From assembly GCF_900142215.1 (NCBI RefSeq), contig NZ_FRAC01000016.1:1-64000 (forward strand): a stretch of DNA of 64,000 nt. The letters are read 5' to 3'. A model generated the notes under the pieces. It was not told the origin of the DNA. It made no database searches and saw only the letters and a list, made by a program, of their open reading frames with translations. Positions 17,521 through 26,936 of the stretch are shown here, piece by piece. How positions within the stretch are numbered: the stretch's first letter is position 1; each line of letters starts with the position of its first letter. The position numbers were made by a program, and so were the translations under genes. This stretch comes from Anaerocolumna jejuensis DSM 15929. Lineage in GTDB: Bacteria; Bacillota; Clostridia; Lachnospirales; Lachnospiraceae.

Positions 17521-17566
17521 TTGCATTTTTATACCCTAAATATAAGTGGAAGAAATCTGAGATTAG
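17521..17566 (+). repeat. Fragment related to the repeat at 32503
   Basis: Forty-six bases beginning TTGCATTTTTATACCC and ending CTGAGATTAG match 32503-32548 at roughly 80 percent by eye. Here there is no matching left arm and no tandem array. Confidence 0.4.
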
Positions 17567-17692
17567 CTTCTTACACCTGTAACAAATTTATATTAGTATA
17601 GAACAGAAAATATCATTGAACCAATGGAAAAACATAGCATCTGGTTATTGAATTAGATATAATAACGGCATAGATAAAATTTTTTAAAATAC

Positions 17693-17721
17693 TTGCATTT
17701 GCTAATTATAAATGTTATAGT
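17693..17721 (+). promoter_or_regulatory. Predicted clpB promoter
   Basis: TTGCAT (17693-17698) and TATAGT (17716-17721) with a 17-bp spacer, 54 bp before the clpB start. No CtsR heptad repeat or CIRCE element is recognisable. Confidence 0.5.
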
Positions 17722-17774
17722 AGTTATAGAACAAACTAAAATTCAAAAAAAATAACTTTAAAGGGGGTTATTGT

Positions 17775-20366
17775 ATGAATATCAGCAAATTTACTCAGAA
17801 CTCCGTTCAAGTGGTGCAGAACTGCGAAAAGCTTGCCATGGATTTCGGTCATCAGGAAATTGATGAAGAACACCTGCTCTACAGCCTTCTTACCATAGAG
17901 GACAGCCTTATATTGAAGCTTCTTAAGAAGATGGAGATAGTAGGGGAAGTGTTTACCGCACAGGTAGAAGGCCTGCTGAATAAGAGGCCCAAGGTATCCG
18001 GCGGACAGATTTATATCAGCAATGATTTGAATAAGGTTTTAATTTATGCAGAGGATGAAGCAAAGAAAATGGGGGATGATTATGTCTCCGTAGAGCATCT
18101 TTTCTTAAGCCTCTTAAAGCAGCCCAACAAGACATTAAAAGAATTATTTAAAACCTTCGGGATTACGAAGGAAGACTTTCTTAAAGCCCTTCAATCCGTA
18201 AGAGGGAATCAGAAGGTTACCTCCGACAACCCGGAAGGGACTTATGATACCCTGGAAAAGTACGGCTCCGATTTGGTGGAAAGAGCCAAGGAACAAAAGC
18301 TTGACCCCGTTATCGGAAGGGATGGGGAAATCCGTAACCTTATCCGTATCCTCTCCCGTAAGACCAAGAACAATCCGGTGCTTATCGGGGAGCCGGGTGT
18401 CGGTAAAACTGCTGTAGTCGAAGGGCTTGCCCAGAGAATTGTCAGAGGCGATGTGCCGGAGGCTTTGAAAAACAAAAAGGTATTTGCCCTTGATATGGGA
18501 GCGCTGGTTGCCGGGGCAAAGTACCGCGGCGAATTTGAAGAGAGGTTAAAGGCAGTACTGGAAGAAATCAAAAACAGTGATGGTGAAATCATCCTCTTTA
18601 TTGACGAGCTTCATACCATAGTAGGAGCTGGAAAGACGGAAGGCTCCATGGATGCCGGCAATATGTTAAAGCCCATGCTTGCCAGAGGGGAGCTTCACTG
18701 TATTGGAGCCACCACCCTAAACGAATACCGTATGTATATTGAAAAGGATGCGGCTCTTGAGAGACGTTTCCAGCCGGTAATGGTGGATGAGCCGACTGTG
18801 GAGGATACCATTTCCATTCTAAGAGGTCTGAAGGACCGCTATGAGGTATTCCATGGAGTGAAGATCACAGACAGTGCCCTGGTTTCCGCAGCAGTCCTGT
18901 CCAACCGCTATATATCCGACCGTTTTCTGCCGGATAAGGCAATTGATCTGGTGGATGAAGCCTGTGCTTTGATTAAGACAGAGCTGGATTCCATGCCCAC
19001 AGAACTGGACGATATCAGCAGGCATATCATGCAGCTTGAGATTGAAGAAGCTGCCCTGAAGAAGGAGACAGACCGTTTGAGCCAGGAAAGGCTTGAGAAT
19101 TTAAGCAAGGAGCTGGCGGAGACCAAGGAGCTCTTTGCTGCCGGAAAGTCCAGATGGGACAATGAAAAGACTGCTGTTGAGAGGGTACAGAAATTAAGAG
19201 AGGAATTAGAAAGCCTTAACAATGAAATAGAAATCGCAGAAAGAAAATATGACCTGAATAAAGCTGCAGAACTAAAATACGGCAGGCTTCCCCAGATTAC
19301 AAAGCAATTGGCGGAGGAGGAAGAAAAGGTAAGAAAGGAAGAGCATACCCTGGTTCATGAGAATGTTAGCGAGGAAGAAATCGCAAAGATAGTTTCCCGC
19401 TGGACCGGTATTCCCGTTGCCAAGTTAACGGAAAGCGAGAGGGCAAAAACTCTCCATCTGGATGCGGAGCTTCATAAGAGGGTAATGGGACAGGATGAAG
19501 GAGTTCAGCTGGTATCCGATGCCATCCTTCGTTCCAAGGCAGGAATCAAGGACCCTACAAAGCCAATCGGTTCTTTCCTTTTTCTGGGACCTACCGGTGT
19601 CGGTAAGACGGAGCTTGCCAAGGCTTTGGCAGCAGCCCTTTTTGACAATGAGCAGAATATGGTGCGTATTGATATGAGTGAATATATGGAGAAATACTCT
19701 GTCTCCAGACTTATCGGAGCGCCTCCGGGATATGTGGGATACGAGGAAGGCGGACAGCTCACGGAGGCAGTCAGAAGAAAGCCCTATTCGGTAGTTCTGT
19801 TTGATGAGATTGAAAAAGCCCATCCCGATGTCTTTAATGTCCTGCTGCAGGTACTGGATGACGGACGTATTACGGATTCCCAGGGCAGAACGGTGGACTT
19901 TAAGAACACAATTCTTATTATGACCTCCAATATCGGCTCGACCTACCTTCTGGACGGTATTGATGAAGCCGGCAACATTATGGAGGGCTGCAAGGACCTG
20001 GTCATGAATGACCTGAGAAATCATTTCAGACCGGAATTTCTTAACAGGCTGGATGAGATTATTCTGTTCAAGCCCTTAACGCCAAAGGATATCAGAGGCA
20101 TTATTGACCTCCTCATAATGGAACTTAATAAGAGGCTCTCAGACAGGGAAATTACCATTGAGCTTACGGAGGCAGCCAAGGATTTTGTAGTAAAGGAAGC
20201 CTATGACCCGGTATACGGAGCAAGGCCTCTTAAAAGGTATCTGCAAAAGAATGTGGAGACCTTAAGTGCCAGATTAATTCTAAGTGATGAAGTAGACACC
20301 GAGGATACCATTCTGATTGATGTCAGAAATGATGCCTTAACAGGCAGTGTAAAGCGGAATATGTAA
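17775..20366 (+). CDS. clpB: ATP-dependent chaperone ClpB
   Basis: An 863-residue Hsp100 disaggregase. The N-terminal double Clp repeat (about 1-145) is followed by NBD1 with Walker A GEPGVGKT and Walker B LFIDELHT. A long coiled-coil middle domain spans about 400-520. NBD2 has GPTGVGKT, VVLFDEIEKAHPD and sensor-2 GARPLKR. The full middle domain and absence of a ClpP-binding tripeptide loop distinguish ClpB from ClpA/ClpC. It threads aggregated protein in the cytosol together with DnaK. AAAGGGGG precedes the ATG. Confidence 0.96.
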   Translation: MNISKFTQNSVQVVQNCEKLAMDFGHQEIDEEHLLYSLLTIEDSLILKLLKKMEIVGEVFTAQVEGLLNKRPKVSGGQIYISNDLNKVLIYAEDEAKKMGDDYVSVEHLFLSLLKQPNKTLKELFKTFGITKEDFLKALQSVRGNQKVTSDNPEGTYDTLEKYGSDLVERAKEQKLDPVIGRDGEIRNLIRILSRKTKNNPVLIGEPGVGKTAVVEGLAQRIVRGDVPEALKNKKVFALDMGALVAGAKYRGEFEERLKAVLEEIKNSDGEIILFIDELHTIVGAGKTEGSMDAGNMLKPMLARGELHCIGATTLNEYRMYIEKDAALERRFQPVMVDEPTVEDTISILRGLKDRYEVFHGVKITDSALVSAAVLSNRYISDRFLPDKAIDLVDEACALIKTELDSMPTELDDISRHIMQLEIEEAALKKETDRLSQERLENLSKELAETKELFAAGKSRWDNEKTAVERVQKLREELESLNNEIEIAERKYDLNKAAELKYGRLPQITKQLAEEEEKVRKEEHTLVHENVSEEEIAKIVSRWTGIPVAKLTESERAKTLHLDAELHKRVMGQDEGVQLVSDAILRSKAGIKDPTKPIGSFLFLGPTGVGKTELAKALAAALFDNEQNMVRIDMSEYMEKYSVSRLIGAPPGYVGYEEGGQLTEAVRRKPYSVVLFDEIEKAHPDVFNVLLQVLDDGRITDSQGRTVDFKNTILIMTSNIGSTYLLDGIDEAGNIMEGCKDLVMNDLRNHFRPEFLNRLDEIILFKPLTPKDIRGIIDLLIMELNKRLSDREITIELTEAAKDFVVKEAYDPVYGARPLKRYLQKNVETLSARLILSDEVDTEDTILIDVRNDALTGSVKRNM

Positions 20367-20472
20367 ATAATGGTTTTTCGTGCATTTCCAAAATAGATAG
20401 TATATAATACCCATAGGTATATCGCCAGAGACAGCAGGCAGTAAAGCAGTACCGGCGATTAGGGGGAAAAAG

Positions 20473-21453
20473 GTGACAAATTTAGAGAAATTACTATCTG
20501 CTGTGAAAAGGACACATGTATATATACAGACTCATAATTATCCGGATCAGGATGCCCTGGGTTCAGCCTTTGGCCTGGCAGCCCTTTTAAAGGAAAAGGG
20601 TGTTGACTCTACTATCTGCTACAGCGGTCAGATAGATAAATTAAATACCCAGAAGATGGTAGAGCTGATTCCCATTCCTGTCTGTATAGGGGAGGGGCTT
20701 CCGATGACGGAAGAGGATGAAATCCTTCTTGTGGACTCTCAGGAGGGGAATATCAATGTAAAGAAATTTCCGGGAAGGATAATTGCCTGCATTGACCACC
20801 ATCCCAGACAGCAGACAGAGAAATACCGCTTTGCTGATATCCGCAGCGATGTCGGTTCCTGCTGTGCTATCATAGGGGATTATTTTCTGGAAAATGGGAT
20901 TGAACCGGAAGAAGCAGTTGCCACAGCCCTTGCCTATGGAATTAAAATGGATACGGCTAATTTAACAAGAAATGTTTCCGAATTGGATATTGAAATCTTT
21001 CACTATCTTTTTGATAAAATAGAATCGGAGAAGCTGAATGAGCTGGAGGGCAGCTCCTTAAGGAAAGAGGACTTAAATGCCTATAAGGAAGCTATCAGCA
21101 ATTTAAAAATCTATGGCAGGCTTGGAATCGTCAGGATAGGGGACGATTACTCCGAGGCTATCCTTGGCAGTATTTCCGATTTTTTGCAGACTCTTTCCGA
21201 ACTGGATATAACCCTTGTTTATGGCTACCGGGTTGGAGGGCTTAAATTCTCCATCCGCAGCGGAACACCCTTAGTGGATGCAGGCAAGGCAATTAAGGCT
21301 GCCCTGCGAGGTGTTGGTGACGGCGGCGGGCATGCAGTAATGGCAGCCGGCTTTATACCGGAGCTTCAGGGAGAGGCTGAAATTGCGGATATGTCTTCCC
21401 TGGTGGAACAGCGGCTGATTCAGTATGTCCACAAAAAATTGATTGACGTATAA
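20473..21453 (+). CDS. DHH-DHHA1 phosphoesterase (NrnA-like)
   Basis: A 326-residue cytoplasmic phosphoesterase. DHH-domain motifs are HNYPDQDALGSAFGL, LLVDSQEG, the name motif CIDHHPRQ and DIRSDVGSC. The C-terminal DHHA1 substrate-binding domain ends in RGVGDGGGHAVMAAG. Relatives act as oligoribonucleases or 3'-phosphoadenosine phosphatases, or on cyclic dinucleotides. The NPDQDALGS core fits the NrnA/RecJ-like group, but exact activity is open. The start is GTG after GGGGGAAAAAG. Confidence 0.88.
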   Translation: MTNLEKLLSAVKRTHVYIQTHNYPDQDALGSAFGLAALLKEKGVDSTICYSGQIDKLNTQKMVELIPIPVCIGEGLPMTEEDEILLVDSQEGNINVKKFPGRIIACIDHHPRQQTEKYRFADIRSDVGSCCAIIGDYFLENGIEPEEAVATALAYGIKMDTANLTRNVSELDIEIFHYLFDKIESEKLNELEGSSLRKEDLNAYKEAISNLKIYGRLGIVRIGDDYSEAILGSISDFLQTLSELDITLVYGYRVGGLKFSIRSGTPLVDAGKAIKAALRGVGDGGGHAVMAAGFIPELQGEAEIADMSSLVEQRLIQYVHKKLIDV

Positions 21454-21548
21454 GCATTTGCGTGCTATAATACCTACGGTACATTTATCTGGATTAAGCA
21501 TCTGGAGCAAGGGAATAATTACGGAATATAGCTAATATGTGATATTAG

Positions 21549-21582
21549 AGCTCTCTGTCCTAAAAGACCAAGAGCTTTTTTT
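21549..21582 (+). terminator. Terminator after the DHH gene
   Basis: AGCTCT (21549-21554) pairs with AGAGCT (21571-21576), followed by seven T residues. The remaining 190 bp up to the helicase gene hold no feature I can name. Confidence 0.65.
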
Positions 21583-21772
21583 ATGGGTTTAAGCTCCTTT
21601 TATTAATGAATATCTTTTGCAGATGCTTATAGCGGTTTTGAAACTATATGGGGACTAAGACTGGTAATTAGCGGAATACTAATACTACTTATAAACAGAT
21701 TTTAGGAGAAAATACACAGCCGCAGCAGGATAAGGACTGAAAGAATTCAAGATTAGAAAGGGTAATATATTT

Positions 21773-23365
21773 ATGCAGACAGTTAAATTTGAAGAATTAG
21801 GAATCAGCGATGCGATATTAAAGGCCATTTTAGAGATGGGCTTTGAAGAAGCCTCTCCCATCCAGGCCAATGCCATACCGGTCATGCTGGAGGGAAAGGA
21901 TATTGTAGGCCAGGCCCAGACAGGAACCGGTAAGACAGCAGCCTTTGGGATTCCGTTGTTAGAGAAGATCGATCCAAAAGACAAGCATTTACAAGCGGTG
22001 GTTTTAAGCCCTACCAGGGAGCTTGCCATTCAGATAGCGGAGGAAATCAGAAAGCTTGCTACCTTTATGCATGGAATTAAGGTACTTCCCATATACGGAG
22101 GACAGGACATTTCGAAACAGATCCGTTCCTTAAAGGCCGGTACACAGATTGTTATCGGTACTCCGGGCCGTGTAATGGACCATATGAGAAGAAAAACCGT
22201 TAAGTTTGATGAAGTAAAGCTGATAGTGCTGGATGAAGCAGATGAAATGCTTAACATGGGCTTTCGTGAAGATATTGAAACAATCCTGAAGGATGTTCCG
22301 GAGGAAAGGCAGACAGTATTATTCTCAGCAACCATGCCGAAGCCTATTATGGACATTGCAAAGACCTATCAGAAGGATGCCCAGATTATAAAGGTGGTTA
22401 AGAAGGAACTTACGGTTCCGAAAATTGAGCAGTATTACTATGAAGTAAAGCCCAAGAACAAGGACGAGGTGCTTTGCAGACTGCTTGATATGTATGATCC
22501 CAAGCTTTCACTGGTATTTTGCAATACCAAGAAGCAGGTGGATGAGCTGGTATCCGTTCTCCAGGGAAGAGGATATTTTGCGGAAGGCCTTCACGGCGAC
22601 TTGAAGCAGCAGCAGCGTGACCGTGTAATGCACAGCTTCCGGAACGGAAAGACAGAGATTCTGGTAGCAACGGATGTGGCCGCCAGAGGAATTGACGTGG
22701 ATGATGTGGAGGCAGTATTTAATTATGATGTGCCTCAGGATGATGAATATTATGTACACCGTATCGGAAGGACCGGAAGAGCAGGAAGAACCGGAAGGGC
22801 CTTTACCCTTGTAGTTGGCAAGGAAGTCTATAAATTAAAGGATATCCAGAGATATTGCAAGACAAAGATACTGGCACAGCCCATTCCTTCCATTAATGAC
22901 GTTACAGCAGTAAAAGCAGAAAAAATCCTGGACCGCGTCCAGAAGATCATTGCAGAAGATGATTTATCCAAAATGATAGAAATCATCGAGCAAAGAGTCA
23001 ATGCAGAGGATTGTACGGCTCTTGATATTGCGGCAGCTTTTCTGAAGCTTTCCATGGGAGACGAAAACGAGCAGATTGAAGAGAAGGCTTCCTATGAAGA
23101 TTATGGCGATACAGGAGCGGAAGCCGGAATGGTAAGGCTCTTTATCAATATCGGAAAGAAGCAGAATACAAGACCGGGAGATATCTTAGGCGCTATTGCC
23201 GGAGAGACCGGAATGCCGGGTAAATTAATCGGTTCCATTGATATGTACGATAAGTATACCTTCGTTGAGGTGCCAAGAGAATATGCAGGCGATGTAATCC
23301 AGGTAATGAAGGATGCGAAAATAAAAGGTAAGAGTATTAATATAGAGCCGGCAAACAGGAAATAA
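21773..23365 (+). CDS. DEAD-box RNA helicase (CshA/DbpA type)
   Basis: A 530-residue ATP-dependent RNA helicase. The Q motif is FEELGISDAILKAILEMGFEEASPIQ (two lines of hydrophobic and Gln residues), motif I AQTGTGKT, motif II DEAD, motif III SATMP and motif VI HRIGRTGRAGRTG. The C-terminal 80 residues form a DbpA-type RNA-binding domain (MVRLFINIGKKQ...GKLIGSIDMYDKYTFVEVP), which in relatives targets 23S rRNA. A role in ribosome assembly or cold-stress RNA remodelling is likely. The 319-bp upstream leader is long, as is common for cold-shock helicase genes. Confidence 0.93.
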   Translation: MQTVKFEELGISDAILKAILEMGFEEASPIQANAIPVMLEGKDIVGQAQTGTGKTAAFGIPLLEKIDPKDKHLQAVVLSPTRELAIQIAEEIRKLATFMHGIKVLPIYGGQDISKQIRSLKAGTQIVIGTPGRVMDHMRRKTVKFDEVKLIVLDEADEMLNMGFREDIETILKDVPEERQTVLFSATMPKPIMDIAKTYQKDAQIIKVVKKELTVPKIEQYYYEVKPKNKDEVLCRLLDMYDPKLSLVFCNTKKQVDELVSVLQGRGYFAEGLHGDLKQQQRDRVMHSFRNGKTEILVATDVAARGIDVDDVEAVFNYDVPQDDEYYVHRIGRTGRAGRTGRAFTLVVGKEVYKLKDIQRYCKTKILAQPIPSINDVTAVKAEKILDRVQKIIAEDDLSKMIEIIEQRVNAEDCTALDIAAAFLKLSMGDENEQIEEKASYEDYGDTGAEAGMVRLFINIGKKQNTRPGDILGAIAGETGMPGKLIGSIDMYDKYTFVEVPREYAGDVIQVMKDAKIKGKSINIEPANRK

Positions 23366-23399
23366 CAAGCCGTCGCTGCCTTGCGGCGGGTTAAGATAC

Positions 23400-23469
23400 A
23401 AGGGCTGCAGCATCGGATATAAAACATAGTACTTTATGTATATGGTTTATATGGTGCTGCAGCCCTTTT
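23400..23469. terminator. Bidirectional terminator
   Basis: AGGGCTGCAGCA and TGCTGCAGCCCT form a 12-bp stem with a long loop. T-runs follow on the plus strand. It serves the convergent helicase and zinc-ribbon genes. Confidence 0.75.
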
Positions 23470-23477
23470 ACTGTTAA

Positions 23478-23984
23478 TTATTTGTCCAGGAGGCCGATAA
23501 TTCCGGAAAATATCATGCCAAGTCCGATAATAACTACGATGATTCTTGCAACTACCCGGGGATTCTTATAGAACGGAAGTTTATATTCGGCCTGGTCTTC
23601 TTCAGTTTCTATAGCTTCTTTATCTATGCTCTCATTTTCAACAGACTCTTTATCTGGCTCAAGGCTGCCGATTAAATCCAGGGCTGCTTCATAGTCTTTT
23701 CTATCAACATATATGTCTTCCCCATAAACGGAATAACCCATATATACATTCATGTATCCGCCTGCTCCAATATCCTTTTTAAAGCAGGGAATATTATTAT
23801 TTATAAGCAAATTCATAATAAGTCCGGCATCAATGTCGTTGGCAGCAGATGTGACCTTTACAGGATCTGAGGCAGCAGAATACACCTCGTCATCTTCAGG
23901 CAGCTGAGCCGTCAATTCTTTTTTACAATCCGGGCACACCGTTATACCGGATTCATATTCCTTTTTACAATTTGGACAATACAT
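23478..23984 (-). CDS. Zinc-ribbon, DUF2007-like protein with C-terminal membrane anchor
   Basis: A 168-residue protein. An N-terminal zinc ribbon (CPNCKKEYESGITVCPDCKKE) is followed by a DUF2007-like ferredoxin-fold segment (AGLIMNLLINNNIPC...YVDRKDYEAALDLI). An acidic linker leads to one C-terminal membrane helix (ARIIVVIIGLGMIFSGIIG). The function of this family is not known. It probably sits on the inner face of the membrane. The start at 23984 has GGGAGG upstream and begins directly at the zinc ribbon. Confidence 0.75.
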   Translation of the reverse strand: MYCPNCKKEYESGITVCPDCKKELTAQLPEDDEVYSAASDPVKVTSAANDIDAGLIMNLLINNNIPCFKKDIGAGGYMNVYMGYSVYGEDIYVDRKDYEAALDLIGSLEPDKESVENESIDKEAIETEEDQAEYKLPFYKNPRVVARIIVVIIGLGMIFSGIIGLLDK

Positions 23985-24048
23985 AATAAGTTGTACCTCC
24001 CTGATCTGAAAATTTACGTTCACATTTAATTTATTTCTTTCTGATTAG

Positions 24049-24192
24049 TTACTAACTATTTATGCTACCTATTTATACTAACCATTTTGCTGCTAACTAA
24101 TTTGTTACTACCTATTTTATTATTGACTATTCTATTACTGACTATTTTATTACTGATTACTTTGTTTCCGCCTATTTATTCCCAGCTATTTA
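24049..24192. repeat. Degenerate tandem repeat, TTACTRMCTATTT unit
   Basis: About eight diverged copies of an 18-bp unit (TTACTGACTATTTTATTA-like) fill the gap between the zinc-ribbon gene and the epimerase promoter region. No open frame uses it. Confidence 0.6.
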
Positions 24193-24249
24193 AATCTTAA
24201 CATTAAGTATAGATTTTGTGTACCCCTAATATTCCTTTTAGAAAAATAT

Positions 24250-24301
24250 TTTATTATTTTAGAACAACGACTCTTCGAGGGACAATAAAAGAAAATAATA
24301 A
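24250..24301. other. 11-bp inverted repeat in AT-rich gap
   Basis: TTTATTATTTT and AAAATAATAAA flank about 30 nt containing CTCTTCGAG. It may be a hairpin or an operator upstream of the mannoside genes. The rest of the 24000-24434 gap shows nothing else. Confidence 0.3.
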
Positions 24302-24434
24302 AAGCAGAATGGAGTGGCATACTAAAGTATGGATTTTTGTAATAAGTCGGGAAATGCGCAAGCATTCAAATAAAATGCACTATTAATGCGCTATAAAAGA
24401 AACATAAAATGTGCATAAAAAGTAAAATACCGGC

Positions 24435-24462
24435 TTGTTTTAGGTATAAAATATGATATAAT
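24435..24462 (+). promoter_or_regulatory. Predicted promoter of the mannosylglucose operon
   Basis: TTGTTT (24435-24440) and TATAAT (24457-24462) with a 16-bp spacer. Confidence 0.5.
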
Positions 24463-24498
24463 TAAGTGAAAAAATTCAAAGGAAGGATGGTATTTATC

Positions 24499-25671
24499 GT
24501 GTTTATCAAAGAAGTTAAAGATAATCTGGTTCATAATATAATTCCCTTCTGGGAAAGTTTAAGAGATAATCAATACGGTGGTTATTACGGATTTTATGAT
24601 TTTGACCTGAATTTGCACAAGGAAGCAACAAAGGGTGTGATTTTAAACAGCAGAATTTTATGGTTCTTTACCAATGCATACACAACTTTGGGGGACGAAG
24701 AATGTTTAGACCATGCAAACCATGCATACCAATTCTTAAGAGATTTCTGTTTGGATAAGGAATACGGCGGGGTATACTGGTCCATGTCTTATGACGGAAA
24801 ACCGGAAGATTCCACAAAACATACCTACAATCAGGCATTTGCAATTTATGCTTTATCTTCCTATTATGGTGCGACAAAGAATCCGGAGGCTTTAAAACTG
24901 GCCTATGGCCTCTTTGAATTAGTTGAAGCGAAATGCAAGGATTCCGTAGGTTACCTGGAAGCCTTTGATCGTTCTTTTGAACCTGTTGATAATGAAAAAT
25001 TGTCCGAAAACGGCCTTATGGCAAGTAAGACCATGAATACACTGCTCCATGTGTTTGAAGCCTATACGGAACTGTACCGTGTGGACGGCCAGGAAAAAGT
25101 GGGCAGCTGCCTGAAATGGATGCTGGACCAGTTTGCGGAGGTCTTGTTTAATCCTGACCGCCGAATCCTGGAGGTCTTCTTTGATGAAAATATGAAGAGT
25201 TTATCGGATCTGAATTCTTACGGACATGATATTGAAGCCTCCTGGCTTATTGACCGGGGCTGTGAAGTTCTGGGGGATGAAGCTTATACGGCTAAGCTTC
25301 GGAAAGTTACCGATGCCTTAAGAGAGCATATTTTAGAAGAGGGCTTTGACGGTACATCCTTAAATAATGAATGTTTTAAAGGTGAGGTCGATACCACAAA
25401 GATCTGGTGGGTTGAAGCAGAGTCGGTCTTAGGCTATATTAACGGTTATCAGAAAGATCCTTCCAAAAAGGAATATCTTGATGCGGCAGCGAAAATATGG
25501 AATTTTATTAAGGAATTTATGATTGATAAACGAAGGGGTTCCGAATGGTTTTATGACCTGAATAAAAAGGGTGAGCCGGTAAGCCGGAGAGAAATTGTGG
25601 GCCCCTGGAAATGCCCTTATCATAACGGAAGAATGTGCTTTGAAGTAATAAAGAGAAATGTAGACTGGTAA
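24499..25671 (+). CDS. Cellobiose 2-epimerase (AGE family)
   Basis: About 390 residues, an alpha6/alpha6-barrel of the N-acylglucosamine 2-epimerase superfamily. Conserved active-site segments are KHTYNQAFAIYAL, GHDIEASWL (His and Glu), WWVEAESV and GPWKCPYHNGRMC. It epimerises the reducing end of beta-1,4 disaccharides, converting beta-mannobiose to mannosyl-glucose. The gene lies 33 bp before a GH130 phosphorylase, the known partner, which makes the assignment firm. The GTG at 24499 has AGGATGG 9 nt upstream. An ATG at 24487 and a GTG at 24466 are also in frame. No signal peptide. Confidence 0.9.
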   Translation: MFIKEVKDNLVHNIIPFWESLRDNQYGGYYGFYDFDLNLHKEATKGVILNSRILWFFTNAYTTLGDEECLDHANHAYQFLRDFCLDKEYGGVYWSMSYDGKPEDSTKHTYNQAFAIYALSSYYGATKNPEALKLAYGLFELVEAKCKDSVGYLEAFDRSFEPVDNEKLSENGLMASKTMNTLLHVFEAYTELYRVDGQEKVGSCLKWMLDQFAEVLFNPDRRILEVFFDENMKSLSDLNSYGHDIEASWLIDRGCEVLGDEAYTAKLRKVTDALREHILEEGFDGTSLNNECFKGEVDTTKIWWVEAESVLGYINGYQKDPSKKEYLDAAAKIWNFIKEFMIDKRRGSEWFYDLNKKGEPVSRREIVGPWKCPYHNGRMCFEVIKRNVDW

Positions 25672-25704
25672 AAAGAATTAGTTTGAGAAAGGCAGGGTCC
25701 TGAA

Positions 25705-26868
25705 ATGCATCCGAATTATTATGTACAATTGGAAAAGTATAATAAGCTGATCAGCAAAAAGAATGAAGTAAGCCCCATCTATAATGGAATATATGACCGT
25801 TATATCAATCCGGTTTTAACCAACGAACATATACCGGTATTCTGGAAATATGATCTGAATGAAGAAAGCAACCCCTATTTTATGGAACGGCTGGGAGTAA
25901 ATGCCGTATTCAATTCCGGAGCCATTGAATTAAACGGCAAGTACTACCTGGTGGCACGTATCGAAGGAAATGACAGAAAATCCTTCTTTGGCGTGGCAGA
26001 AAGCGACAGCCCGGTAGACGGATTCAAGTTCTGGGATTATCCTGTCTTGCTTCCCGATACCTGCAAGGAAGAGACCAACGTTTATGATATGAGACTTACC
26101 AAGCATGAAGACGGCTATATCTATGGTGTATTTTGCTCGGAGAGCAAGGACACTGCCAGCTCTGATTTATCCGCAGCAAAGGCAGAGGCAGGAATTGTGC
26201 GTACCAAGGATTTAAAGAACTGGGAAAGACTTGACAATCTAAAGACCTTAAATTCTCCCCAGCAGAGAAATGTAGTACTGCATCCCGAATTCATCAATGG
26301 AAAATATGCCTTTTATACCAGGCCCATGGATGACTTTATTAATACAGGCTCCGGCGGCGGTATCGGCTTTGGATACTGTGATGATATCACTCACGCAGTG
26401 ATCAATGAGGAAATTATTACAAGCGAAAGAAAATACCATACGATTACAGAGGCTAAGAATGGAGCAGGTGCTGTTCCTATCAGGACGGAAAAGGGCTGGA
26501 TACACATAGCTCACGGTGTTCGAAATACTGCGGCAGGCCTTCGCTATGTAATCTATGTATTTGCAACAGATTTAATAGACCCTGCCAAGGTGATAGCCGA
26601 GCCCTCCGGCTTCTTTATCGCGCCCCTTGGAGAAGAAAGAGTAGGAGATGTTTCTAACGTAGCATTTACAAATGGTGCTATCGCAAGAGACAATGGAGAG
26701 GTGTATATTTATTATGCTTCTTCTGATACAAGGCTCCATGTTGCTTCCACATCAATTGATAAACTCATAGATTATACCTTTCATACACCGGTCGACCCCT
26801 TACGTTCGGTGGATTGTGTAAAACAAAGGTGTGAGCTTATCACAAAAAATCTGGAGTATTTAAAATAA
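25705..26868 (+). CDS. GH130 4-O-beta-D-mannosyl-D-glucose phosphorylase
   Basis: A 387-residue five-bladed propeller enzyme. It splits beta-1,4-mannosyl-glucose with phosphate to mannose 1-phosphate and glucose. Family features are GVNAVFNSGAIELNGKYYLV, ARIEGNDRKSFFGVA (catalytic Asp region), NVYDMRLTKHEDGYIYG and GAGAVPIRTEKGWIHIAHG. Length and the adjacent epimerase match the GH130 subfamily 1 mannosylglucose phosphorylases of Ruminococcus and Bacteroides. It completes intracellular beta-mannobiose use without spending ATP. It probably forms an operon with the epimerase. Confidence 0.92.
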   Translation: MHPNYYVQLEKYNKLISKKNEVSPIYNGIYDRYINPVLTNEHIPVFWKYDLNEESNPYFMERLGVNAVFNSGAIELNGKYYLVARIEGNDRKSFFGVAESDSPVDGFKFWDYPVLLPDTCKEETNVYDMRLTKHEDGYIYGVFCSESKDTASSDLSAAKAEAGIVRTKDLKNWERLDNLKTLNSPQQRNVVLHPEFINGKYAFYTRPMDDFINTGSGGGIGFGYCDDITHAVINEEIITSERKYHTITEAKNGAGAVPIRTEKGWIHIAHGVRNTAAGLRYVIYVFATDLIDPAKVIAEPSGFFIAPLGEERVGDVSNVAFTNGAIARDNGEVYIYYASSDTRLHVASTSIDKLIDYTFHTPVDPLRSVDCVKQRCELITKNLEYLK

Positions 26869-26892
26869 TACTGGCTTTAATAGTGCCGAATC

Positions 26893-26936
26893 AAAAGAAC
26901 CGCCCCTTTATGCGAAAGCCTTGGGGCGGTTCTTTT
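26893..26936. terminator. Strong bidirectional terminator
   Basis: AAAAGAACCGCCCC and its perfect reverse complement at 26923-26936 form a 14-bp stem with a 16-nt loop. Confidence 0.9.

Noticed and set aside
24466..24498. Longer N-terminus for cellobiose 2-epimerase
   Set aside because: The GTG at 24466 is only a few bases after the predicted -10 element, so it is unlikely to be on the transcript with a leader.
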